From Anagrus nilaparvatae (taxonomy: Eukaryota > Arthropoda > Insecta > Hymenoptera > Mymaridae), in NCBI GenBank assembly GCA_022575985.1, contig JAKSXM010000007.1, positions 51,366,501-51,430,500 of the forward strand: a stretch of 64,000 nucleotides of DNA. Reading direction: 5' to 3'. This document shows, piece after piece, positions 22,561 to 32,275 of the stretch. A program made the position numbers and the translations under genes. Below the pieces are notes generated by a model. That model saw only the letters and a list, made by a program, of their open reading frames with translations. It was not told the origin of the DNA and did no database searches. The stretch's first letter is position 1. The number at the start of each line of letters is the position of its first letter.

Positions 22561-23375
22561 TTTCCTAAAAATTTATATTTAATAAAATAAAAAAAATCAA
22601 TCATACAGTTTAAATGAAACTTAGGATGGTTGTTTAGTACTAACAAGTGGAGACCGGAACATTTGATTCAGAACTTGCTAGTTTTTTCCAGAGATGAGTG
22701 GACACTATTATAATTGATTTGTAATTATGAATACATTTTAATATTTTAATTTTTAAATATCTTTTGAAATGGCCAGAGGATGTTACGTTTTTACTCTTTT
22801 CATTAATATTTTATTGAAAATTCCTAAACAACCACCGTATTTAATTTTTTGTAACGATAATTAATTTAACTTACAATTTATTCTATGGAGCTAACTTTCA
22901 TATGATTCGTAAATTTTTATTATCATTTTGTTTTCACAAAGTCTTCCTTTGATAGTCTGAAACAAAATTAATAGATAAAAAGAAATGTACTCAACTTTTA
23001 CAATGAATTAAAAATTTGTTTTGCATAAACTTAAATTCTAATTTTAATTATTTTTTATGCAATGGTGATATGTATAAATGTTATTCCTGAATTTAAAAGG
23101 ATATGGACCATAGCATTGAAATACAAGTCTTCATTTTAGTAAATATACCCGAACAATAATATTATTAAAATATTTAGAAAATTAAAAACATTTAGAAAAT
23201 TCAATGAAGTTTACGTTTGTGAATTTTATTTTTTTCAATTAAAAAAAAGAAATTTCAATAGAATATTTTGTGTTTAACAGCAGGGGCGGATTCAAGCCCC
23301 CCCTCCCATTTCATGGGGCCATATTAGTCAAGTCAAGTATTTTTGAATGTTAATTTTACCTTAGTAAGTGGTCTA
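22561..23375. other. AT-rich upstream region of the giant gene
   Basis: This contains the presumed promoter and leader of the minus-strand gene. No convincing TATA box can be singled out because A/T runs are everywhere. On the minus strand, TTTTTAG at 22565-22571 directly precedes GAAA-ATG and could be a splice acceptor. GGTTGTTTAG near 22627 has an inverted partner CTAAACAACC near 22824, a possible short transposon. A GGGGCGGATTCAAG repeat-end-like word followed by a C run lies near 23284-23305. Confidence 0.4.
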
Positions 23376-24458
23376 CAGGGTGAGTCATTTTAATCGATGC
23401 ACTCAAATATTTCAAAAACTAAGAAAAAACGAAAAGTATTTGAAGTGAAAGTTGCTAGGTTTGGAGAGGGGCATCTGATAATAGGCATAAAATTTGGGTC
23501 TTAGTGACTCATCGGGCTCAGCAGGACCCAACTTTGAAATTTTAAATGGAAAGTATACTTTTTTATTTCAAATTCTGATTCTGCAGTAAATTTTAAATCC
23601 AGATATGATTTTGGATATAAAATAAAAAATACAAGGCCCATTTTTAAGACCCAAAATAACCTTTTATACGGGTATATTAAAGGTGCCCAATTTCGCTTTT
23701 TCAAAAACTCAATACGAAAAAAATGATTACTTAAATGTTTCTTAACATTATTATTTTAAGTTTATTGTGGGGGAAGACTTTTGATGATTATTTGAGATTT
23801 TGGGTCCTACGGTAGGGCCCAGAATCTAAAATAACCATCAAAAGTCTTCTCCCACAATAAACTTAATATAAAAATGTTAGAAAACATTTAAGTAATCGAT
23901 TTGTTCATATTGAGCATTTAAAAAAGCGAAATTTGGCCCTTTAAGGTTGGCGAGACCCAAAATCTCAAATGATCACCAAGTCCAATGACCACAAAAAACA
24001 TATAATTTAAATGGGTTTAACTTTAAAAACATCTCGTTTGTTCATTTTGAGCTTAATAAAAGCTGAAATGGGACCGTTTGAATCGGTAAGGCCCAAAATT
24101 TCAAATAATCACCAAAAGTCTTTCTCGACTACAAACATACAATGAAATTTGCACTAACTACGAAAAATAGTTTTTTTTTCTCATTTATACCCGTATACAG
24201 GGTTTTTTGGGTCTTAAAAATGGGCCTTGTATTTTTTATTTTATCCAAAATCATATCTGGACCTAATAATATTTCCATTTAAAATTTCAAAGTTGGGTCC
24301 TGCTAGGCCCGATGGGGCCCTAAGATCCAAATTTTATGCGCATCATCAGATGGCCTAGCTTCCCCCTCTAAACCTAGCAACTTTCATTCGAAAAATTTTT
24401 CGTTATTTTGCTTTGTTTTCGAAATATTAGAGTCCATCGATTAAAATGATTCACCCTG
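23376..24458. mobile_element. TA-flanked foldback DNA element (Tc1/mariner-type MITE)
   Basis: The ends are inverted copies beginning CAGGGTGAGTCATTTTAATC and ending GATTCACCCTG, and both are flanked by TA (23374-23375 and 24459-24460). This suits the TA target of Tc1/mariner elements. Internal blocks pair about position 23813 (AAGTTTATTGTGGGGGAAGA against its reverse). The right half carries extra tandem, diverged copies of a CCCAAAATCTCAAATGATCA-type segment (about 23820-24140). No transposase frame was found, so it is nonautonomous. Confidence 0.8.
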
Positions 24459-24511
24459 TATAATTAAAATAACTTATAACGGTTTGTGAACTCAAAAACA
24501 ATGAATATATA

Positions 24512-24790
24512 ATATGTTTAAATTTATATTTTGAATCTTGAAGCCTTTATACTTTTAAGTCCATAATCCAAAAAAAAATTAGCTCCAAAAATCCTTTTTA
24601 TTCTATACCCCTTTATCGAAATTAATCTAAGTCCCTAAACTTAAATTATTCTAAATCCATTTGACCCCCCCCCCCTAAAAATGTCAATACTTCACCCCCC
24701 TCTTAAAACTTCAATTTTTCACACCCCTCCTACTGAGCCAGACTTTTTCAAATACCTCATCCAATGAAAATGTTCCATGTTAATACATGA
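24512..24790 (+). repeat. half copy of the poly-C foldback repeat found at 41274-42066
   Basis: The order AAATTTATATTTTGAATCTT, GAAGCCTTTATA, CTATACC, CTTTATCGAAAT, AAGTCCCTAAA and CATTTGACC is shared with 41280-41440 in direct orientation. A C-homopolymer follows CATTTGA here, as its G complement does in the far arm of the other copy. Only one arm is present here. Confidence 0.75.
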
Positions 24791-25436
24791 CAAACCTTAC
24801 CCACATAACCTAAGGAAGCCGTAAATAAAAAATAAAAAAACTATACCACTAACCTTACATCCACATTACCCAAGGAAATCATGTATGAAAAAAATACAAC
24901 TCGATACATTTTTACACCCACACAACCTAAGAAAATGGTCTATAATAAAAAAAAATAACGTTACTCTAAACTTTACCTCCACATAACGTAAGGAAATGGT
25001 CTATAATTAAAAAATGACACGTCAAGCCTTGTACCCACCAGAGTTTCTTAAATCTTATAGTATTTTTGGGGGCTACGCTTGGGTAAGGTTAGGTACTGTT
25101 AAATATTTGTGCACCTATTTCAAATTTATGATTACTTTAATGTAACTAATTTTAGTAAATGTTTAAAATTATTATGTGCAAAAATTTTATTTCGCTATTT
25201 GAAACGCAAAATAATTGTTACCCGGCCCAATTTTTTATGTATAGGGGCGCCATATATTTAACTGCATCTAACCTTACCCAAGCGTAGCCTCCAAAAATGC
25301 TATAAGATTTAAGAAACTCTGGTACCCACATGAACGAAGGCAGTGTTTGTAAAAAAAAAACGACAAGAAAATCTTACACCTACTTAATCTAAGGAAGTGG
25401 TCTATAATAAAATAATGACACGGCAAGCCTTACTTT
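24791..25436 (+). repeat. imperfect minisatellite, about 60-bp unit, interrupted
   Basis: About five diverged head-to-tail units share CCTTACCCACATAACCTAAG, GGAAATGGTCTATAAT and a following A-run with GACACG. Units start near 24791, 24853, 24918, 24974 and 25028. The last is split by a 283-bp element (25039-25321), after which the unit resumes (ACCTACTTAATCTAAGGAAG near 25377). The array is old, because units differ at many positions. Confidence 0.8.
25039..25321. mobile_element. hAT-type MITE with 8-bp target duplication
   Basis: The element begins CAGAGTTTCTTAAATCTTAT and ends with the inverted copy of about 55 nt. It is flanked by identical 8-bp direct repeats GTACCCAC (25031-25038 and 25322-25329). 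An 8-bp duplication and a CAGAG terminus are standard hAT hallmarks. At 283 bp it has no coding capacity. It inserted into a minisatellite unit, so the empty site can be reconstructed from neighbouring units. Confidence 0.92.
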
Positions 25437-25783
25437 GTGTGAGTAAAATGTATGTATGTTACGTACAATCTCCTAATGAAATTTTTTATTATATGTAACC
25501 GTTTTCGAGATATTCGTAAAAAAAAAAAAAAAAAAATTTTTTTGTCCTTAATATTTGGCACTTTCAGGAAAGGCGGTCGACCAAACTTTGATTGACATAA
25601 AAGTACTCCCCAGTAAGTTTTATTTTCAAGTATTAGTAGCTCATATTAGAATTTTTTGGCACTTTAATACCTTATTTCTTGAACTATAAATGGTACAATT
25701 ATAGAACTTGCTCTATGATTGTACAACGACCCTTTTACAATCCTGAAATTAGATAATTTTTATTACAATAATGCCATAAATTT

Positions 25784-26920
25784 GTATTTATTTATTTTTT
25801 TTTATTTATTCAAAAATCAACGGGGATAAGACCCCTTACAAAAATTTAAAAAATATTATATAATAATTTCATTTTCTTTATACGATGACGCTTACTCAGT
25901 ACATAAAATAACATAATTTTAATTTTATCGCTTATCTAATATTTCTTATATGATATAATGTACTTTGGTTTTTCACTAATTGCATTTTGCTAAAATTAAT
26001 TTTATTTAATTTTGATTATTTCTTTAAATTTAAATATTAATTTAAATTAAAATTTTTTGATGGATCAAAAATAACAACGTTATCACTTTACTATTATATG
26101 TTTGAGACATACTGTATATTGATGATTTATGTTTAGAGTCTTTGAGTTCGTACTGTAAAAAAAACATTTTGTAAAATATTTCTGTTTCTCAATACAGTAA
26201 AATCAATTTTAGCTAGGATTTCAATTGCATCTATGTTATTATTTAATATATTATAAGAAAAATTAATTTCACTAATATTTCTAGCTGATTCTAATTTTAT
26301 CATATCACTTGATTTAGATAGTCCATAATAGCTGTACTCTCTATAATCAAATGGAATTTTCTTAATTGAAGCATAAATACGAAAATATTGATGTTGTACT
26401 TTTTCAAAGTCTTATATCAGATTCTTGAATGTAGGAGACCAGATTACTGGTCCATACATAAGAAAAGATTTTATATGTGCATTGTACATTAAATTTAACG
26501 ATTCAGTTTTGCTAAAAGATTGCAATTTATTTTTTAGCAAATATAATCTTTTCTTTGCTTTAGAAGTTATGAAATTTATGTGAGTAGCAAAGTTCATGTT
26601 TTCTTGAAAAATATTCCTAAGTCTTTTAGTATTGATACTCTTTCCACCACTTCACCCTCTGATATATAATGGGTATCGATATTTAAGGAGGAATACCTTT
26701 CTTTGAAATCCATAATCTTGCACTTCCTTATATTAAATTGCAATCCATTGTTATTATTACAATGAATTAAATTCTGTATATCTTCTTTAAATAATTTTAC
26801 ATCATCAAAATTCTCTATGTTTTCATATAATTTCATGTCATCAATGTACAAAAAGGAATTCTAAGTTTTTTATACAGTTTGATACAATCATTTATAAAAA
26901 TTATATACAATAAGGGAGCT
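25784..26920 (-). mobile_element. 5'-truncated non-LTR retrotransposon (LINE) insertion
   Basis: Read on the minus strand, the element starts abruptly inside the reverse transcriptase domain and ends in a short 3' UTR with GGGGTCTTATCCCCGTTGAT, then a TTTATT-type (AATAAA) tail. The flanks carry a matching AAATTT (25778-25783 and 26921-26926), and the uninterrupted site is visible in the opposite arm of the host foldback near 27785-27800. That supports a 6-bp target duplication and a 1137-bp insert. Confidence 0.88.
26130..26918 (-). pseudogene. LINE reverse transcriptase fragment, broken
   Basis: The fragment encodes the C-terminal half of a reverse transcriptase with its downstream region. 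It begins with a PLLYIIFINDCI-like segment, followed by YIDDMK, the degenerate form of the (Y/F)xDD catalytic box. Next come the KCKIMDF and KDLGIFF segments typical of CR1/Jockey-group LINEs, then HINFITSKAKKRLYLL. The C-terminal tail (FEKVQHQYFR, then NILNNNIDAIEI) can be followed to about 26130. It is inactive: at least two frameshifts (near 26597 and 26855), an in-frame stop after TFKNLI near 26412, and no 5' half. The clade cannot be fixed from this piece. Confidence 0.88.
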
Positions 26921-27868
26921 AAATTTTATTAAATTTATGAAATTAAAGTATGTAAAACTAGTTAAGAATGTAATCTTTAAGTATTTATTTATCAGATTTA
27001 TTACAATAATGACATAACATTTTTTTTCTTTATAATATAATTGTTTCACATAAATAATAACTCTTAATAATTTCTTATCAATTTTATTTTATTTATTTGC
27101 TTTTTCTTATACCACGAAATAATAACCATAACAATTACTTTGTAATTAAATTAGACACTAGACGAGGAGCCCCTTTTTGTACTTAATAGTTCTACGAAAT
27201 TTTCCAACCGATATTTATATTTATTAGGTCGCTGAACACGAGTATGATATCGTTTTTTACCGAATGTTGTTCAGTTACACGCAATAGATAATTTTAGGTT
27301 AATTTTTTGCGTTTTTTTCTATATTTGAAAGTGTTACTTATGTTTTTTGGGTCACTTATATGAAATATAAAAGCTATTTTTACTAAAAGTGATTCAGGTG
27401 CCCTCAATAGGCTCCTTCAGGATATTTTTTGAGATTTTCTAAACACCCGCAATATGCTACATTTATTCCAACGCGTTTTCTGGGACCAAAAATGCAGGGT
27501 TCAATGTTATGAGAATGTTTTAAAATAGTATTTTTAGGCGATTTTCCAAATAAAGCTGACGCTGTCATCTTGAAATTCAACTAAAATACCACCAATACTT
27601 CCTATTTTCTAAAATACTTTCAATCCTCGTAAACAGGAATTTTAAATCATTGATTCTCTCATTGCTATAGTCAAAAGACTAAATGCTCATTTTTGGCCTA
27701 AAACAACTAATTTTTAAATTGCTTAAATAAATACTTAAAGATTACATTCCCAAAAACTTTTACATACTTTATTGACTTTATTTTCATAAATTTAATAAAA
27801 TTTATGGCATCAATGTAATAAAATGTATCTAATTTCAGGATTGTTCAATTACGAAGATTAAATATATA

Positions 27869-28320
27869 CTGTAAATTATATACTGTGCTGTGAATTAAAT
27901 ATTATTGAAATTTCAATGTTCACATATTTAAATGCATATTTTTATTTGATAATATTTTTAATTATTCAATTTTTTTTTAAATGGAAATAAATGGCTAAAT
28001 TTCATATTTATAATATTTTATCTTTATTAAACATCTATTATGGTATTATATAATATATAATGTATAAGACTTGACTTACCAAAAAATAAAATCGATCATC
28101 TCGCAATGAACCTTTATCAAAATTTATTCAAAAATCTCCTGATTTTTATTTTATTATAGCGAAACTAAAAATATACAAATTCAATATAAATTTGAAGTAA
28201 AATGATGTATTGTCTTTTTATGTGTAATCTTCTCTGATAAAAAATAAAACTATTTGTCTGATTGTCCAAAAATCCGGTGTCGTTTTCAAAGAAGTGGGGA
28301 GAGAGTTACTTCTATAATAT
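27869..28320 (+). repeat. dispersed repeat, copy B
   Basis: Direct diverged copy of 5571-6093, with the landmarks described there. Relative to copy A it carries an extra AT segment after TTTGATAATA and lacks part of the 3' GAGAGAG/TGGTTTCAC region. It begins about 20 bases after the end of the foldback arm at 27846, so one may have inserted beside the other. Confidence 0.8.
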
Positions 28321-29322
28321 AGAAGTATATATTATAACTTCTAGTATATCAAGGCCGGATCCAAAGGGGGATCAGTTGTGTCAATTAACTTGCCCAAATT
28401 GATGAGTCAAATAAACGATTAAAAACTTATAAAGAAACAAAATTTTGTGTATTTTTTCAAGATAAGAATATTATTTATGAAAAATTATTTATATTCTAAA
28501 TAAATTTCAAATTATATAGTATTTTTAATATGAAGCATAATAATTGCAAAAAATTTGTACCAATTCATACATAACCATATCGTAGGCTACATATTATAAT
28601 AAAATATTTATAAACATTAAATAATCTTTTCAAATTTGAAATAAAATAAACAGCTTATTTTAACTCTTAAAATACGACAATAATTTTTTATTTCATTGAT
28701 ATTATTATTTTTTATCTTATAATTGTCTTTTATCTTATCAGGTCAAGTATATGCTAACCTCTTGAATTCCATCTCTCCTTACGTTTCCTCCATCCTTTTC
28801 CCATTTCAAAAAAAATATTAAAACATATTTTTCAAATTTAGGTTGTCAATAATAATTATTTGATGGTGAAGTTATATTTATTACTATCAAATATCAGTAT
28901 TATTATCAATATTATTTTTTTTTTATTACCAGAAAGTTTAATACACTTACACAAACATAGTACGATGATCATGAAGATAGTAAACTATCCGTTTATAAAT
29001 CCGGCTTAAAAGTCAAGACACGATTAAAAAATATTAAGTAAAAAAGTAAAGATATAATAAAAAATTTACAATATAAAAATATGACATTTATATAAAAGTT
29101 TATAAAAGTAAATAACTCTAATTAGTCTAATTAATAAAAGGACAAAGTCTTGATGATTTTATTTTTCATATACACTTTGAGCTCTTATTTAACATTTTTA
29201 AAATATTTAGTAGTTTATTGAAATTTCTAATTACTGCAAGATTCTATATCTGCCGATACTTTTTTTTACTTTTGATAATAATGCAATTAATATGCTTCTG
29301 GTTTTAGATTTCGACTTTATAA
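28321..29322. other. AT-rich spacer
   Basis: No gene was recognised. A GGCCGGATCCAAAGGGGGAT word near 28352 resembles a repeat terminus, and a similar word occurs near 23284. The remainder is low-complexity A/T. Confidence 0.45.
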
Positions 29323-31614
29323 ATGGGTCAATATTTGTGAACTGTATATGACTTTGCATGGGTGGGTCTGTAAATGTACTCCAAAGTATGTTTGGTCGAA
29401 AGTATATATAAAAATAATAATTTTCCCCAATTTTTAGCTTTTTAGATCCAATCCTCTATTTTTTACAGCGATTTTTGTTTTTTTCAATTTTTTGAAATTT
29501 TTAATTTTTGAGAAATTTATGTTCATTAATTTTTCTCGCAAACGCGCACTTTACAATAAAATTTTTTTTCCTTATAGTACCCTATAGGAAATTTCCCGTA
29601 GAATTCGATTCTGGGGTCCAAATTTTTTTTTGAGCTGCGCATGCGCGAGAAAATCAACTTTCTTGCTTTGCCTTTTCTAGCTTATATGCCTCAGCTGCAG
29701 ACAGCTCAATTTTCATCCTGTTGGTCTCAAATTGTAGGTTTTTTCATATACTTTCAGCATATGAAATCATTTTTTTGGGTAAATTTATTTTAATAGCACT
29801 AAAATTGAAAAATAGCGATTTTTAAAAAATCATTTTTCACAAATTTTGAATTTTCCGCCAAGTCACGTGACCAAATGAAAATCTGACTAAAAATTCGGAT
29901 TCAGCGGAAAATTTTACATAAGGATACCAATTTTCGTCTTATTTCATTAAATAGTTTCTAAGATATCCCATTTTAAAGATAAAGATTAAAATTGACTTTT
30001 TTTAAAAAACCCTTAAAATGGGACTCTGACTTTAATTATCATATCTGCTAAACAAATAATTATAAAAAGACGAGTAAAAATTTTTTGGAAACTAAGGGCT
30101 TTTAAAAAATTTTTGAGGCCTATAGAACTCGTTTCTTTTAAAAATTAGAATTTTGGCAGCAATTTCAAAATTGGTCATTTTGGGGTAAGAATAGGCATTT
30201 GGTTTATTGACTATCAGCATGAGAGATTTAGCGACAAACAATTGCAGCGTACGGTAACTGAATGGTGACACTTATACCAAAAAAATGAGACCAATTGGAA
30301 GTATTTTGGTTAACTGGCAAGTTTGCAGCTTTGTATTAAAGATTATGAAAAAAATCCTATTTTATAACATTGTTGTATTTTGTAGCTATTATATCTTATT
30401 TTCAATTTTCCGAATTTTCTAGTTACCTAATGAAAATTTTGACGAAATTTTCGGATTCCTCGAGAAATTTTACAAAAGACCCCCTTTTTGGAAAAGTTTT
30501 GGATGTTTCCGTAACGCTATAGAAATAAAAGAAATAGCAAAATACTAAATAATTACAAAATATCACAATGTTATAAAATAGGATTTTTTTCATAATCTTT
30601 AATACAAAGCTGCAAACTTGCCAGTTAACCAAAATTCTTCCAATTGGTCTCATTTTTTTGGTATAAGTGTCATCATTTAGTTACCGTACACTGCAATTAT
30701 TTGTCGCTAAATCTCTCATGCCGATAGTCAATAAACCAAATGCCTATTCTTACCCCAAAATGACCAATTTTGAAATTGCTGCCAAAATTCTAATTTTTAA
30801 AAGAAACGAGTTCTATAGGCCTCAAAAATTTTTTAAAAGCCCTTAGTTTCCAAAAAATTTTTACTCGTCTTTTTATAATTATTTGTTTAGCAGATATGAT
30901 AATTAAAGTCAGAGTCCCATTTTAAGGGTTTTTTAAAAAAAGTCAATTTTAATCTTTATCTTTAAAATGGGATATCTTAGAAACTATTTAATGAAATAAG
31001 ACGAAAATTGGTATCCTTATGTAAAATTTTCCGCTGAATCCGAATTTTTAGTCAGATTTTCATTTGGTCACGTGACTTGGCGGAAAATTCAAAATTTGTG
31101 AAAAATGATTTTTTAAAAATCGCTATTTTTCAATTTTAGTGCTATTAAAATAAATTTACCCAAAAAAATGATTTCATATGCTGAAAGTATATGAAAAAAC
31201 CTACAATTTGAGACCAACAGGATGAAAATTGAGCTGTCTGCAGCTGAGGCATATAAGCTAGAAAAGACAAAGCAAGAAAGTTGATTTTCTCGCGCATGCG
31301 CAGCTCAAAAAAAAATTTGGACCCCAGAATCGAATTCTACGGGAAATTTCCTATAGGGTACTATAAGGAAAAAAAATTTTATTGTAAAGTGCGCGTTTGC
31401 GAGAAAAATTAATGAACATAAATTTCTCAAAAATTAAAAATTTCAAAAAATTGAAAAAAACAAAAATCGCTGTAAAAAATAGAGGATTGGATCTAAAAAG
31501 CTAAAAATTGGGAAAAATTATTATTTTTATATATACTTTCGACCAAACATACTTTGCAGTACATTCTGAGACTCGAAAATCCAAACTGTATACACTTCAC
31601 AAATATTGACCCAA
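29323..31614. repeat. large palindrome, family A copy 3
   Basis: Arms of about 1.1 kb (29323-30425 and about 30500-31614) face each other with only scattered differences. Outer ends carry GGGTCAATATTTGTGAA in inverted orientation. Family blocks shared with 6950-9125 and 9590-12020 are ATAGGAAATTTCCCGTAGAA, GCGCATGCGCGAGAAA, CCGCCAAGTCACGTGACCAA and TTTTACATAAGGAT. The centre (about 30426-30500) is unpaired and resembles 3770-3830. No transposase was found. Short frames, such as one at 30423-30653, are by-products of the palindrome. Confidence 0.88.
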
Positions 31615-31799
31615 ATATTATTTTAAGTTTATTATAATAGCTTATGATGGAATTTGCAAAGTATAAGATTCATTAATTTTTAGTACTTTATCGCGTCAGC
31701 TGATAAAAAATTTTTTAAATTTAAGAGTAACCTGGAATTTGAGCCATTTTATCAGTAAAGACAGGTTCAAACAGGTTTCTGTTATAGCTATCACGCCAC

Positions 31800-32275
31800 G
31801 TGATGTTTTAAGGAGGAGAAATAAGCTCTGAAAAAGTTGAGGCATTTAGGTTTGCAAAAAGTACTAACATTCAAGTGGCAGGCTGAAAATAAATTAATGG
31901 AGATTTATAAGGTTCGGAGTGTTAAAAGATTTGAGAGAAACTGAGTAAGAAGAATTTATATTTATACTGAAAATAGAATGATTATAATTTTGCTGAATTG
32001 AAATTGAATGAAATGTGTTGTAGCGAAGGAAGACTACAAGTGGAGTTTGTGATAGAACTGAGAGACAGCGAGAGATTGAGACTGGCTGAGGAGGAGGAGT
32101 AAAAGGAAGAGTTGAGGTTGGGAAAAGGAAGAGGGTTTAAACTGAAAGTTTTGTTTTTTTGGGTATTGACGGGGCTGAGAAGTGTTAAGTTATTGAGGGG
32201 CTGAAGGTTGAGTGAAAGATGTGTTGCGTTTACTGGGAAAAGATTGAGAAGTGGAGTTTACAAAATTGATTCAAT
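31800..32275 (+). other. purine-rich, G-skewed compositional island
   Basis: About 475 bp in which the plus strand is strongly G- and purine-rich (runs such as GAGGAGGAGGAG, GGAAAAGGAAGAGGG and GGGGCTGAGAAG), unlike the A/T-run sequence around it. Several plus-strand frames stay open for 40-50 codons with Glu/Arg/Leu-rich content, but no family is recognisable and stops interrupt them. It could be a decayed coding fragment, part of a mobile element, or a strand-skewed transcribed region. Confidence 0.6.

Larger units (their letters stand above)
25733..27846. repeat. foldback repeat split by a LINE insertion
   Basis: Left-arm sequence 25733-25783 continues at 26921-26990. Together these form one arm complementary to 27716-27846, sharing CAATCCTGAAATTAGATA, GCCATAAATTT, ATTAAATTTATGAAA and GTAATCTTTAAGTATTTATT. 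The interruption is exactly the LINE at 25784-26920. The 27000-27715 centre is AT-rich with some moderate-complexity sequence (27340-27660) that I do not recognise. Confidence 0.8.

Noticed and set aside
25502..25560. A/T homopolymer near 25517 as a retrotransposon poly-A tail
   Set aside because: No LINE- or SINE-like sequence precedes it on either strand, and homopolymers of this length are common here.
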